From the NCBI RefSeq assembly GCF_002209535.1, contig NZ_NJIG01000007.1, positions 62,001 through 126,000 on the forward strand: a DNA stretch of 64,000 nt, in the 5' to 3' direction. Numbering within the stretch: the stretch's first letter is position 1; the number at the start of each line of letters is the position of its first letter. The notes under the pieces were generated by a model that saw only the letters and a program-made list of their open reading frames with translations, was not told the DNA's origin and searched no databases. The position numbers and the translations under genes are program-made. This document shows, in pieces, positions 9,095 to 20,165 of this stretch. Source of the DNA: Achromobacter marplatensis (GTDB lineage Bacteria; Pseudomonadota; Gammaproteobacteria; Burkholderiales; Burkholderiaceae_B).

Positions 9095-10147
9095 CTATCC
9101 CTGCACCAGGGCGGACTGGCCGCTACGGGCCGTGCGCACCACGTTGAACAGGTTCTTGGGGTCCTGCAATTGCGGCGCCACTTCGATGCGGGTGCCGACG
9201 CCGTGCCGGGCCGCGCTGTCGCGCAACCAACGCAGGGCCGAGAAATCTTCCAGCGCGAAACCGACCGAGTCGAAGATGGTCACTTCCGCGGCGCTTTGAC
9301 GGCCGCCGTTCTGGCCCGTCAGGACGCGCCACAGTTCCGTTACGGCGAAATCGGCCGGCATCTGCTGCAGGTCGCCTTCGATCCGCGTCTGCGGCTCGTA
9401 TTCCACGAAGACCGGGCCCATGCGCAACACGTCGGCATGCAATTCCGTCTTGCCCGGGCAGTCGCCGCCCAGCGCATTGATGTGCATGCCCGGCTCGACC
9501 ATGTCGGCGGTCAGGATGGTGGCGTAGGCCTTGTCGGCCGTGACCGTGGTGACGATGTCCACGCCCTTGACGGCCTGGGCCGTGCTTTCGAAACGCACGA
9601 TGCGCAAGGACGGGGCCACGGTGGCCAGATTGCTTTCCAGCTTGCGGGTGGCGTCGGGGTCCACGTCATAGACGTGCAGCGTGTCGATGCCCAGCACGTA
9701 GTGGAAGGCCAGCGCCTGGAATTCGGCTTGGGCGCCGTTGCCGATCAGCGCCATGGTGCGCGAATCCGGCCGGGCCAGGGCGCGCGCGGCCAGGGCAGAG
9801 GTCACGGCGGTGCGCAGGGCGGTGGTCAGGGTCAGTTCGCTGATCAGCAGCGGTTCGCCCGTGCTGACTTGCGCCAGGGCGCCGAAAGCCATCACGGTGG
9901 ACAGGCCGGCCTGCGGGTTGTCCGGGTGGCCGTTCACGAACTTGAAGCTGTAGAGCTCGTTGTCGGCGGTGGGCATCAGTTCGATGACGCCGGTGGCGGA
10001 ATGGCTGGCTACGCGTGCGCACTTGTCGAATTCCTGCCATCGCAGAAAGTCGGCCAGCACATAGTCCAGCAGGTCGGTAAAGACCTTGCGCGGGCCTTCC
10101 AAGGCCACGATATTGGCTACGTCCGAAGTCGTCAGCAGTGTCGTCAA
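9095..10147 (-). CDS. ocd: Ornithine cyclodeaminase
   Basis: 350-residue cytoplasmic enzyme of the ornithine cyclodeaminase/mu-crystallin family. It converts L-ornithine to L-proline and ammonia with bound NAD. The Rossmann nucleotide site is visible as ALIGNGAQAEFQAL. The substrate-binding half has SFKFVNGHPDNPQAGLSTVM, which carries the conserved Lys of the family. The length matches bacterial ornithine cyclodeaminases rather than the shorter mu-crystallin relatives. The start is TTG at 10147, preceded by GGGGAGA. An Lrp/AsnC regulator is divergently transcribed 124 bp away, the usual arrangement for Lrp-controlled amino-acid catabolic genes. A strong terminator follows. Confidence 0.9.
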   Translation of the reverse strand: MTTLLTTSDVANIVALEGPRKVFTDLLDYVLADFLRWQEFDKCARVASHSATGVIELMPTADNELYSFKFVNGHPDNPQAGLSTVMAFGALAQVSTGEPLLISELTLTTALRTAVTSALAARALARPDSRTMALIGNGAQAEFQALAFHYVLGIDTLHVYDVDPDATRKLESNLATVAPSLRIVRFESTAQAVKGVDIVTTVTADKAYATILTADMVEPGMHINALGGDCPGKTELHADVLRMGPVFVEYEPQTRIEGDLQQMPADFAVTELWRVLTGQNGGRQSAAEVTIFDSVGFALEDFSALRWLRDSAARHGVGTRIEVAPQLQDPKNLFNVVRTARSGQSALVQG

Positions 10148-10271
10148 AATTTTCTCCCCGAGTTATGGAACAGAAATTCTGGCGGACGGCCAAACCAATT
10201 CATAGTGACAACATTCAACACGAAACGCTAAGATTCTGGCATTACGACAGTCACAATTAGCATTTTTCACA
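10148..10271. promoter_or_regulatory. Divergent promoter region between ornithine cyclodeaminase and the Lrp-type gene
   Basis: 124-bp A+T-rich interval between two divergent genes. It contains GTGAC (about 10205) and GTCAC (about 10250) in inverted orientation and the repeated word GATTCTGG/AATTCTGG, which could be Lrp-type contacts. I cannot fix the -35 and -10 boxes with confidence. Confidence 0.45.
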
Positions 10272-10697
10272 ATGGATACGCTAGATCAGAGCCTGCTGGG
10301 CCTGTTGCGCGCCAATGCCCGCTTGTCTGTCGCCACGCTGGCGAAGAAGCTGGATGTCTCGCGCGGCACCATCGACAACCGCATCCGCAAGCTGGAAGAG
10401 CGGGGCATCATCGTCGGCTACACCGTGCGGCTGCGCCCCGAAGTCGAAACCGAAGACATCGTGGCCTGGATGAGCATCGCCGTCGAAGGCCATGAAACCC
10501 GCAAGATCGTGAACCTGCTGATGGGCGAACCCAGCGTGGCCGGCCTGCACGACACCAACGGCCGCTGGGACCTGCTGGCCGAATTGCGCGTGCCCACCAT
10601 CGAACAGCTGTCCGAAGTGCTGGACCGGCTGCGCACGCTCAAGGGCATCTCGGCCACCGAAACCAGCATCCACTTGAAGACGTTCAAAGCGTTCTGA
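10272..10697 (+). CDS. Lrp/AsnC-family transcriptional regulator
   Basis: 141-residue regulator. The N-terminal helix-turn-helix opens MDTLDQSLLGLLRANARLSV with recognition helix SRGTIDNRIRKLEERGII. The C-terminal RAM (ligand-binding/oligomerisation) domain covers about residues 65-140. It is divergent from ornithine cyclodeaminase, which it probably controls in response to an amino acid such as ornithine, arginine or proline. A C-rich/G-rich hairpin (CCCGCG 10718-10723 with CGCGGG 10732-10737) follows the stop and may weakly terminate it. Confidence 0.93.
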   Translation: MDTLDQSLLGLLRANARLSVATLAKKLDVSRGTIDNRIRKLEERGIIVGYTVRLRPEVETEDIVAWMSIAVEGHETRKIVNLLMGEPSVAGLHDTNGRWDLLAELRVPTIEQLSEVLDRLRTLKGISATETSIHLKTFKAF

Positions 10698-10986
10698 GGC
10701 GCTTGCCGTCTGGGGAGCCCGCGCCGCAAAGCGCGGGGAAACCCGATATAAAAGTTTGCATAGCGTCCATGATCCAGCGTTATGCGTGGGGTCCAGCGCC
10801 GATGCCGACGCCTCCTGAATCCTCAATCCAATCAGTGTCTTAGCGGAAATTCCCGTGCGTACCGCCGCCTGCCGCGGCGCGCCGTCGCGCGGTATCGGAT
10901 TTCCGCCGGCGCATGCATGCTTGCACCTTCAGCCGCGCCCGCCGTCAGGCGCCTCGCGGCAAGCAACCCTTGCGTCCAGACACCCC

Positions 10987-12456
10987 ATGACCGACTTCGA
11001 CCTGACTCTGCACAACGGCCGCATCGTCACCGCGGATGCCGATTTCATTGGCGACATCGGCATCGTCGACGGCGTCATCGCCGCCATCTCGACCCGGCTT
11101 CCCGCCGGCAAGCGCGCCATCGACGCGACCGGCAGGCTGGTGATGCCGGGCGGCATCGACAGCCATTGCCACGTCGAACAGCTCTCCAGCATGGGCGTGC
11201 TGTGCGCCGACGACTGGTACAGCGCGTCCGTGTCCGCGGCCCATGGCGGCAACACCACCATCGTGCCGTTCGCCGCGCAGCACCGCGGGCAATCGCTGCG
11301 CCAGGTGGCGGACGAGTACGCTGCCTCCGCCGCGGCGAAATCGGTCATCGACTTCAGCTATCACCTGATCATCTCGGACCCTACGCCGCAGACGCTGAAC
11401 CACGACTTGCCCGAGCTGATCCGCGCCGGCATCACGTCGTTCAAGGTTTTCATGACCTACGACAAGCTCAAGCTGGACGACAAGCAGCTACTGGACGTGT
11501 TTGCGATCGCCGCGCGCGAGGGCGCGCTGCCCATGGTGCACGCCGAAAACAACGACGTGATCAGCTGGATCGCGCGCCATCTGCTGGCCGCCGGCCACAC
11601 CGCGCCGAAATACCACGCCGTCAGCCACGACCCCATCGCCGAAAACGAAGCCACGCAGCGCGCCATCAGCCTGGCGTCCGTGCTGGAGGTGCCGGTGCTG
11701 ATCGTGCACGTGTCCACGCAGGGCGGCGCACAGGCCATCCACGCCGCGCAGACGCTGGGCGCGCCCGTCTATGGCGAGACGTGCCCGCACTACCTGTTGC
11801 TCACGGCCGAAGACATCGACATTCCCGGCGTTGAAGGCGCCAAGTTCTGCTGCAGCCCGCCGCCGCGCGACCCGGTGTCGCAACAGGCCCTGTGGCAGAG
11901 CCTGGACAGCGGCACGCTGGCGCTGCTGTCGTCCGACCACGCACCGTACCGCTACGACGAATCCGGCAAGCTGCCCGCGGGCGACGCCACCACGTTCAAG
12001 CAGATCGCCAATGGCCTGCCCGGCCTGGAAGTGCGCATGCCGCTGCTGTTCTCGGAAGGCGTGCGCAGCGGCCGCCTGACGCTGCAGCAATTCGTGGCGC
12101 TGACGTCCACCAATCACGCCCGCATGTACGGCCTGTACCCGAAGAAGGGCACGATTTCCGTGGGCGCGGACGCCGACATCGCCATCTGGGACCCCGAACG
12201 CGTCGTGACGCTGTCGGCCACCACGCTGCACGACAACGTCGGCTACACGCCCTACGAAGGTCGCCAGGTCACGGGTTGGCCCACCACGGTAGTGAGCCGC
12301 GGCGAGGTCATCGTCGACGAGGGCGCGCTGCAGGCTGCGCGCGGCCGCGGCCGTTTCATCGCCCGCGGCCTGCCCGCCCCGCTGCAGAAGACGCGCGAGA
12401 TCTCGCCGCGCGCCGCCTTGCTGCGCAAAATTTTCCCGAACGTGATCGAGCCGTGA
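10987..12456 (+). CDS. Dihydropyrimidinase / D-hydantoinase
   Basis: 489-residue cytosolic amidohydrolase that opens the ring of dihydropyrimidines or 5-substituted hydantoins to N-carbamoyl amino acids. All binuclear-metal ligands of the family are visible: H60 and H62 (SHCHVE), the carboxylatable K153 (FKVFMTYD), H185 (MVHAEN), H241 (IVHVST) and D317 (SSDHAPY). Their spacing matches known D-hydantoinases. ATG 10987 gives the family N-terminus (DLTLHNGRIVTADADF); the frame is open further upstream but without homology. It is followed 57 bp later by N-carbamoyl-D-amino-acid hydrolase, so a hydantoin-to-D-amino-acid route is more likely than uracil catabolism alone. Confidence 0.93.
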   Translation: MTDFDLTLHNGRIVTADADFIGDIGIVDGVIAAISTRLPAGKRAIDATGRLVMPGGIDSHCHVEQLSSMGVLCADDWYSASVSAAHGGNTTIVPFAAQHRGQSLRQVADEYAASAAAKSVIDFSYHLIISDPTPQTLNHDLPELIRAGITSFKVFMTYDKLKLDDKQLLDVFAIAAREGALPMVHAENNDVISWIARHLLAAGHTAPKYHAVSHDPIAENEATQRAISLASVLEVPVLIVHVSTQGGAQAIHAAQTLGAPVYGETCPHYLLLTAEDIDIPGVEGAKFCCSPPPRDPVSQQALWQSLDSGTLALLSSDHAPYRYDESGKLPAGDATTFKQIANGLPGLEVRMPLLFSEGVRSGRLTLQQFVALTSTNHARMYGLYPKKGTISVGADADIAIWDPERVVTLSATTLHDNVGYTPYEGRQVTGWPTTVVSRGEVIVDEGALQAARGRGRFIARGLPAPLQKTREISPRAALLRKIFPNVIEP

Positions 12457-12513
12457 CCCCGCGGCGCCTTGCACTTGAACCCCGTTCGATAAGAACACCT
12501 GGAGATTGATATC

Positions 12514-13473
12514 GTGAGCAACGCAACCCCCTCCCGCAAAATGGGCCTGGCGGTCGCCCAGATGGGCGCCGTGAACCTGGCCGACACCCGCGCGGTAGTC
12601 GTGCGCCGCCTGGTCGAGATGATGCGCGAGGCCGCCGCCCGCAAGGCGGAATTCGTCGTGTTCCCGGAACTGGCGCTGACGACGTTCTTCCCGCGCTACT
12701 GGATGGAAGACGCGGAAGCCGTCGACCGCTACTTCGAAAAGACCATGCCGAACGCCGACGTGCAGCCGCTGTTCGACACGGCGCGCGAACTGGGCATCGG
12801 CTTCTACCTGGGATACGCCGAACTGACGCCGGAAGGCCGCCAGTTCAACACGGCCATCCTGGTGGACCGCAGCGCCAAGATCATCGGCAAATACCGCAAG
12901 ATCCACTTGCCCGGCCACTCGGACCACAAAGTCGACGCGCCGTTCCAGCATCTGGAGAAGAAGTTCTTCGAAGTGGGCGACCTGGGCTTCGGCGTGTGGG
13001 ACACCAACGACGTCAAGATCGGCATGTGCCTGTGCAACGACCGCCGCTGGCCCGAGACGTATCGCGTGATGTCGCTGCAAAGCGCCGAACTGATCGTGCT
13101 GGGCTACAACACGCCGTCCCTGAACATCCACTGGGACGAGCCCGCGCACTGGCGCACGACCACGCACGAGATCGTGCTGCAAGCCAGCGCCTACCAGAAC
13201 GCGGTGTGGGTCGGCGCCGCCGCCAAGTGCGGCCATGAAGACGGCCACCACATGATCGGCAGCTCGATGATCGTGGCGCCGTCCGGCGAGATCGTGGCGC
13301 GTTCCAGCGGCGAAGAAGACGAAGTGATCACCGCGAAGATCGACCTGGGCATGGGCCAGACCTTCCGCGACCACGTCTTCAACTTCGCCAAGCACCGCAG
13401 CCCGCACCACTACAAGCTGATCACTGAACGCACCGGCGCCGGCGAACCGCTGCCCGTGCCGGAAGTGGTCTAA
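12514..13473 (+). CDS. N-carbamoyl-D-amino-acid hydrolase (carbon-nitrogen hydrolase family)
   Basis: 319-residue nitrilase-superfamily amidase that removes the carbamoyl group from N-carbamoyl-D-amino acids, giving D-amino acid, CO2 and ammonia. The Glu-Lys-Cys triad is visible: E52 (VVFPELALT), K129 (KYRKIHLPG) and C174 (MCLCNDRRWPE). The CNDRRWPETYRVM segment is diagnostic for D-carbamoylases. The start is GTG 12514 with GGAGA 13 nt upstream. It works directly after the hydantoinase encoded upstream. Its stop codon overlaps the stop of the convergent LysR gene. Confidence 0.93.
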   Translation: MSNATPSRKMGLAVAQMGAVNLADTRAVVVRRLVEMMREAAARKAEFVVFPELALTTFFPRYWMEDAEAVDRYFEKTMPNADVQPLFDTARELGIGFYLGYAELTPEGRQFNTAILVDRSAKIIGKYRKIHLPGHSDHKVDAPFQHLEKKFFEVGDLGFGVWDTNDVKIGMCLCNDRRWPETYRVMSLQSAELIVLGYNTPSLNIHWDEPAHWRTTTHEIVLQASAYQNAVWVGAAAKCGHEDGHHMIGSSMIVAPSGEIVARSSGEEDEVITAKIDLGMGQTFRDHVFNFAKHRSPHHYKLITERTGAGEPLPVPEVV

Positions 13474-14426
13474 GCCCGGCTGATGATTGCCTGCGTCATC
13501 GCAGGCAATTCTTTCTTCACGATCTGGGAAAACTGGGTCAGGAACGCCTTGGCGATGGATGGCGGAGGTTCGATCCGGGAATGGGACACGTGCACCGACA
13601 ACGAAATCGCTGGCTCGATACGACGCACCACGATGCCGTGCATCAGCGCATCCGTCAGGCCGTACGAGTCCACCAGGGCCACACCGACGCCTTGGCGCAC
13701 GAACGAGCAGGCCGTCTGGGACGAACGCACCTCGATGGCCGGGGCGACCGCCTGCCCCAGAGGCTCGAGGTAGTTGAACAGGGTTTCGCCCAGCGGCGTG
13801 TCGCGCCCATAGCCCACCAGCATCTCGCCGGCCAGCATCGCCGGTTCGATGACGCTCTCGCGCGCCAGCCGGTGGCCGGCGGGCAGCACGCAGACGATCT
13901 CGCCCTGCGCGAGCTCGCTGGTGATCAGGTTGGGGTGTTCGGGCTTGAACGTGGAAATCGCGATGTCCGCGTGTCCCAGCAGCAACTGGGGCAGCAACGC
14001 ATCCATGCCCAGCGGCCGGTAGCGGATGCGCACGCCGGGGTTGCGGGCGCAGAACTTCGCCGTGGCCGCCGGGATCAGCCATTCGCCGAAGCTGGGGCTG
14101 GACACCACGCTGACCAGGCCGCCGCCATGGCCCGCCAGGCCAGCCGCCATATCGTTCAGCCGGTTGACGCCCGCCTGAATGGATTCCACTTCCTGGAAAA
14201 GTTTGCGCGCTTCCTTGGTGGGATGCAGGCGGCCCTTGAACCGTTCAAACAGCGCATAGCCCAAGCGCAATTCTATCGACGCCAGCACCCGGCTGATGGC
14301 GGGCTGCGTCACATGCAGCAGCCGCCCGGCGGCGCTGAGCGAACCCGTGATCATGATGGCGTGAAACACCTCGATCTGCCGCAGGTTCAACGGGCCAGAC
14401 CGGACCTTCCCGGGTAATTCCGACAT
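13470..14426 (-). CDS. LysR-family regulator of the hydantoin cluster (inferred target)
   Basis: 318-residue LysR protein. The helix-turn-helix covers about residues 14-75 (LNLRQIEVFHAIMITGSLSAA, then QPAISRVLASIELRLG), followed by a full substrate-binding domain. ATG 14426 was chosen over the open frame back to 14465 because it has an AGAGGAAAG Shine-Dalgarno and gives the normal start. It lies between the carbamoylase (convergent, stops overlapping by 3 bp) and the racemase (divergent), so control of the hydantoin genes is the simple inference. The ligand is unknown. Confidence 0.9.
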   Translation of the reverse strand: MSELPGKVRSGPLNLRQIEVFHAIMITGSLSAAGRLLHVTQPAISRVLASIELRLGYALFERFKGRLHPTKEARKLFQEVESIQAGVNRLNDMAAGLAGHGGGLVSVVSSPSFGEWLIPAATAKFCARNPGVRIRYRPLGMDALLPQLLLGHADIAISTFKPEHPNLITSELAQGEIVCVLPAGHRLARESVIEPAMLAGEMLVGYGRDTPLGETLFNYLEPLGQAVAPAIEVRSSQTACSFVRQGVGVALVDSYGLTDALMHGIVVRRIEPAISLSVHVSHSRIEPPPSIAKAFLTQFSQIVKKELPAMTQAIISRA

Positions 14427-14504
14427 GCTGCTTTTCTTTCCTCTTGACCTGGGCGCTGCGCGCACTGCGCGTGTCCGCCTCTTTTGCAGGGATTCTACTC
14501 AATC

Positions 14505-15161
14505 GTGCCCAACGCCCGCATCACCCTCGTAAACCCGAACTCGCTGACCAAGGTCACGGACGCCATCGCCCGCGCGGTCGCGCCGTTCGAGCGCCTGCCG
14601 CTGACGTTCCGCTGCCTCACCTCCACCGGCGGGCCGGCCGGCATCCAGACCCAGGCCGAAGCCGACGCCAGCATCGCGCCGATGGCGCAGCTGTTCCTGC
14701 AGGAAGCGGCCGAGACCGACGCCTTTATCGTGGCGTGCTTCAGCGACCCCGGGCTGCATGGCCTGCGCGACCTGGTGGCGGCGCCCGTGCTGGGCATCGG
14801 TGAGTGCTCGGTGCTGACGGCCATGAGCATGGCGACGCGCATTGGCGTGATCGCCATCGCGGGCGCATCCGTCCCGCGCCACCTGCGCTACTTCCGCCAG
14901 ATGGGCGTGGCCGACCGCATTTGCGCGGAACTGGCGCTGGATATGAAAGTCAGCGACCTGGCCGACGCCGACCTGGCGTTTGCGCGCATGGCGACCGTCG
15001 GCAAGACCTTGCGCGACGCGCATGGCGCCGAGGTGCTGATCATGGGATGCGCCGGCATGGCCGACCTGCGCGACCGGCTGGAAGACGCTTGCGGGCTGCC
15101 GGTAGTGGAACCGACGCAGGCCGCCGTGGCGATGGCGGCGGGGCGGCTGTTCGGTCGGTAG
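14505..15161 (+). CDS. Hydantoin racemase / Asp-Glu racemase family protein
   Basis: 218-residue enzyme of the Asp/Glu/hydantoin racemase superfamily. The opening (MPNARITLVNPNS) fits the VNPNS start of hydantoin racemases. The two catalytic cysteines are visible in ACFSDPGL and MGCAGM. Hydantoin racemase interconverts D- and L-5-substituted hydantoins and lets a D-specific hydantoinase use a racemic supply, matching the neighbours. GTG 14505 was preferred over TTG 14484 because homology begins there; an AGGGA lies 12 nt upstream. Arylmalonate decarboxylase or maleate isomerase are related alternatives but do not fit the context as well. Confidence 0.85.
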   Translation: MPNARITLVNPNSLTKVTDAIARAVAPFERLPLTFRCLTSTGGPAGIQTQAEADASIAPMAQLFLQEAAETDAFIVACFSDPGLHGLRDLVAAPVLGIGECSVLTAMSMATRIGVIAIAGASVPRHLRYFRQMGVADRICAELALDMKVSDLADADLAFARMATVGKTLRDAHGAEVLIMGCAGMADLRDRLEDACGLPVVEPTQAAVAMAAGRLFGR

Positions 15162-15178
15162 AAGACGGATGGGTCTTC

Positions 15179-15242
15179 CGTAGGAGGGGTGCAGCGCGCA
15201 GGGCGTCGGGCAAAAACCCCGCCGCCCAACGCGCGTGACCCA

Positions 15243-15245
<3 letters not shown>
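15179..15245. repeat. REP-like repeat, single-arm copy
   Basis: The sequence begins CGTAGGAGGGGTGCAGCGCG and ends in CAACGCGCG followed by a variable pair and ACCCATCA. The same order of words occurs in the left half of the larger element at 23361-23541, so they belong to one family. It fills the gap after the racemase gene. Its last bases are the stop codon of the convergent ABC ATPase gene. A small GAAGA/TCTTC hairpin (15161-15178) precedes it. Confidence 0.7.
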
Positions 15246-17003
<1,758 letters not shown>

Positions 17004-17015
17004 CAAGGCTCTCCG

Positions 17016-18470
17016 TTACGCGCGGCTGGGGAACACGCGCGGCGACATCGCGTCGATGCTGCGGCCCGCGTAGTCGCGCTGCGACACCGTCGCGATCGTC
17101 TGCGCTTGAGCGCGTTCGACCTCCTGCATGCAGCGTTCGATATCGATGGTCAGCAGTTGTCCATTCTTGACGACCTGTTCACCGTCCACGTACACGTCGC
17201 GGATGGCGCGATCGCCGGCCGAATAGATCAGGCTGCGCAGCGGCTCGCGGCCGGGGCGCATGTAGGGATGCGACAGGTCGACCAGCGAGAAGTCGGCCTT
17301 GCCGCCGACCGCGATGCGACCGATGTCTTCGCGGCCCAGCATCTTGGCGCCGTTCACCGTGGCGGCGTTGAACACTTCCTCGGTGGAGGCGGCGCGGAAG
17401 TGGCCGGCCTGCAACCGGGCCACGTAGCAGGCCAGGCGCATCTCGTCGAGCATGTTGTGCGGGAAGGTGTCTGTGCCGATGCCCACATTGATGCCGGCGC
17501 GCAAATAGCGGCCCAGGAAGCTCAGCGCGATGCCGCGACGCACGAACACCGTGGGACAGTGCGCCACGTGCGAGCCCGACCGCTGCAACAGACCGAAGTC
17601 GTCGGCATGCGGCCAGTACAGCGCGCGGTGGTCGTTCAGGAAGATGCCGTGGCCGATGATCAGGTCCGGGTCCAGCAGCCCTTGGTCATCCAGCCATTCG
17701 ATGGGCGTGCGGCCGTGGCGGCGCGTCATCTCGGAGAATTCCACCACGCTTTGCGCGGCATGGATCTGCATCGGGATGCCCAGCCGGCGCGCAGCCGCCT
17801 GCGCTTCCTTCAGCAGTTCGGGCGAGCACGTGTCCACCTGCGACGGGCACAGCATGGCGCTCAGGCGGCCGCTGGGATGGTGGATGGCGCTGTCCACCAC
17901 GTCCAGCGCGGCTTCAAACGATTTGACGGCGCCGGCTTCGTCCCAGGTGTATTCCACCGAATGGCCGTCGGTCGTGCGCCAGGCGGCAGAACGGAACATG
18001 GGGCCCAGCACGCCGCGGATGCCGGTGCCGGCCACCACATCGGCCCAGCCCGGGCGCGGCAAGGACATGTCTACGAAGGTCGTCACGCCGGACAACAGCA
18101 TCTCGGATACGGCGACCTGGTTGGCGTACTGCGCGGTTTCGATGCCCATGCGAAAGACGGGCATGTATTCGTACAGCGAGCTCTGGCCCAGCTTGTCGCT
18201 GCCCAGCTCTTCCAGCAAGCCGCGATTGCCGGGTTCTGACGACGGATGGGTGTGCACGTTGACCAGCCCCGGCATCGCCATCAGGCCGTTGCCCGGCACG
18301 ACGCTGTCGGCGGGCCCCGCATAACCGGTGCCTGCGTGGATGACGGTGTTGCCGCGCATCACCAGGTCGGCGTTTTCGATGTAGACGTGCGAACCCAGTT
18401 CGGCGTCCCATGCCACCAGCGTGGACAGGTTCTTGAAATGGGTGATGCGGGCTTGATTGGTGTCGCTCAC
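17016..18470 (-). CDS. Amidohydrolase of the ATZ/TRZ/cytosine-deaminase type
   Basis: 484-residue metal-dependent hydrolase. Ligands typical of the family are present: NVHTHPS (HxH), a later IHAAQS, GHGIFL and GTDTFPHN (Asp). A C-terminal [14 protein letters not shown] segment closes the composite domain. Relatives remove amino groups or halogens from heterocycles such as triazines, guanine or adenosine-like compounds. The start is taken as GTG 18470, where homology begins. The enzyme is encoded inside an ABC importer operon, so it most likely acts on the imported compound. The exact substrate cannot be read from the sequence. Confidence 0.88.
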   Translation of the reverse strand: MSDTNQARITHFKNLSTLVAWDAELGSHVYIENADLVMRGNTVIHAGTGYAGPADSVVPGNGLMAMPGLVNVHTHPSSEPGNRGLLEELGSDKLGQSSLYEYMPVFRMGIETAQYANQVAVSEMLLSGVTTFVDMSLPRPGWADVVAGTGIRGVLGPMFRSAAWRTTDGHSVEYTWDEAGAVKSFEAALDVVDSAIHHPSGRLSAMLCPSQVDTCSPELLKEAQAAARRLGIPMQIHAAQSVVEFSEMTRRHGRTPIEWLDDQGLLDPDLIIGHGIFLNDHRALYWPHADDFGLLQRSGSHVAHCPTVFVRRGIALSFLGRYLRAGINVGIGTDTFPHNMLDEMRLACYVARLQAGHFRAASTEEVFNAATVNGAKMLGREDIGRIAVGGKADFSLVDLSHPYMRPGREPLRSLIYSAGDRAIRDVYVDGEQVVKNGQLLTIDIERCMQEVERAQAQTIATVSQRDYAGRSIDAMSPRVFPSRA

Positions 18471-18541
18471 GGAAGACTCTCTGTACGGCGTGAAAGGGGT
18501 GTAGCGGTGGCGCGGCAGGGGCCGCACCACCTTGTCGTGGC

Positions 18542-20119
18542 TTACTTGAAGGCGATGTCCAGGCCCTTGTAGGCCGCTGCGCCGAAGATGCCGTGCGCGC
18601 GGAACGGCTTCATGCGCGGACCGCCCACCAGGTAGAGCGAGTCGTGGTACAGCGGAATCCACGCGGCGCCGTCCGAAATCTTGGTCAGGGCCTTGGACAG
18701 GATGGCGTCGCCCGCCGCGGCGTCCAGCGCCTCGCTGCCTTCGGCCAGCCATTGGTCGGTTTCGGCGTCCCTCCAGTTCATGCGGTTGGGCGTGGGCACG
18801 CTGTTGGACAGGAAGTAGCTGTTGAGCGCTTCGCCCGTGCTCATGTAGCCGAAGCTCATGCTGAATTCATCGAATTCCTGCGTGGCCAGCTTGCCCCAGG
18901 CGGACGTCGAATCGAACAGCTGCACGCGCAGGTCGACGCCGACCTTCTTCATGTCGCCCTGCACGGCTTCCATGATGTCTTTCCAGTAGCCGGTGATGCC
19001 GTAGTGCAGTAGCGACAGCTTCTGGCCGTCCTTGTAGCGGTAGCCGTCGGATTGCTTCTTCCAGCCGGCGTCGTCCAGCAGCTTGTTGGCGGCGGCGGGG
19101 TCGTAGCGGAAGGCGTCATTGCTGCCGGCGGGCGTGGCTGTGGCCAGCATGCTGGTGGCGGGCTGCGCTTCGCCGAAGGTGATGGCTTCGGTCAACGCCT
19201 TGCGGTTGATGGCCAGGTTGATGGCGCGACGCACGTTCACGTCGGTCAGCATGGGCTTGTCGATCTTGAAGCCCAGGAAGAACGTCCAGTAGAAAGGATC
19301 GGCGCGGCTGACGAACAGGCGCTTGTCGCCCTTCAGGTCCTTGATGGCCCATTGCGGCAGGTAGCGCGACAGGTCAGCCTGGCCGCTTTGCAGCGCGGTC
19401 AGGCGCGTGCTTTCCTCGGGCACGATCTTCCAGACGATCTTGTCGACCTTGGGCGTGGGGTCCTTGTAGATGGACGGGCCCCAGTTGTAGCCGGCGTGGC
19501 GGGTCAAGACCACTTCATTGCGCGGCGACCAGCTCTGGAAGCAGTACGGGCCCGTGCCGTCAAAGGCCTTCACGCCGTAGTCCGGGCCCAGTTCCTTGAC
19601 CTGGTCGATGTTGATGACCGAGTGCATGTAGTGCGCCATCTGCTGCAGCAACTCGTTGTAGGGCTTTTTCAGCTTGTAGACCACGGTGACGTCGTCGGGC
19701 GCGGTGATGCTGTCCACCGGCCCCGCGCGCCAGCGCTCCAGGCCCTTGGTTTCCGGATTCAGCCAACGCTCGTAGCTGGCCACCACATCCTTGGCCGTCA
19801 TCTTCTTGCCGCTGCAGAACGAGACGTTGTCGCGCAGCGCGAAGGTGTAGGTCAGGCCGTCGGGCGACACCGTCCAGCTCTTGGCCAGCGCCGGCACCGG
19901 CGTCTTCATGTCGTAGTCCAGGCCCACCATGGTGTCGGCGGCCATGAACAGCACTTCCGCCGCGCCGCGCGCGGTGGTGCGGTGCGGATCGTACTTGTCG
20001 GTGTCCAGCTCGCGCAGGATCAGCACCGTCTTGTCGGATTGGGCGACGGCGTGCGTGGGCGCGGCCAGCAGGCAGGTCAGCGCCAGGGGCGCGAGGGCCA
20101 GGCCTTTGATGAGCGTCAT
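18542..20119 (-). CDS. ABC transporter periplasmic substrate-binding protein (family 5, DppA-like)
   Basis: 525 residues with a signal peptide (MTLIKGLALAPLALTCLLAA, cleavage near AVAQS). The mature protein carries the family-5 solute-binding fold: early LAKSWTVSPDGLTYTFALRD, central YLPQWAIKDLKGDK, and NVRRAINLAINRKALTEAI, the standard motif of this family. ATG 20119 was chosen for the signal peptide and a GGGGAAA Shine-Dalgarno. It sits between the permease genes and the amidohydrolase in one operon. The ligand is unknown; the neighbouring amidohydrolase suggests a small nitrogen-rich compound. Confidence 0.93.
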   Translation of the reverse strand: MTLIKGLALAPLALTCLLAAPTHAVAQSDKTVLILRELDTDKYDPHRTTARGAAEVLFMAADTMVGLDYDMKTPVPALAKSWTVSPDGLTYTFALRDNVSFCSGKKMTAKDVVASYERWLNPETKGLERWRAGPVDSITAPDDVTVVYKLKKPYNELLQQMAHYMHSVINIDQVKELGPDYGVKAFDGTGPYCFQSWSPRNEVVLTRHAGYNWGPSIYKDPTPKVDKIVWKIVPEESTRLTALQSGQADLSRYLPQWAIKDLKGDKRLFVSRADPFYWTFFLGFKIDKPMLTDVNVRRAINLAINRKALTEAITFGEAQPATSMLATATPAGSNDAFRYDPAAANKLLDDAGWKKQSDGYRYKDGQKLSLLHYGITGYWKDIMEAVQGDMKKVGVDLRVQLFDSTSAWGKLATQEFDEFSMSFGYMSTGEALNSYFLSNSVPTPNRMNWRDAETDQWLAEGSEALDAAAGDAILSKALTKISDGAAWIPLYHDSLYLVGGPRMKPFRAHGIFGAAAYKGLDIAFK

Positions 20120-20165
20120 GGTGGTGGTTTCCCCGTTGTGGTGTGTTGTGGTGGTCAGGCGCGAT

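Noticed and set aside
10855-10986. Upstream extension of the hydantoinase frame
   Set aside because: The added residues are not homologous; the family N-terminus starts at ATG 10987.
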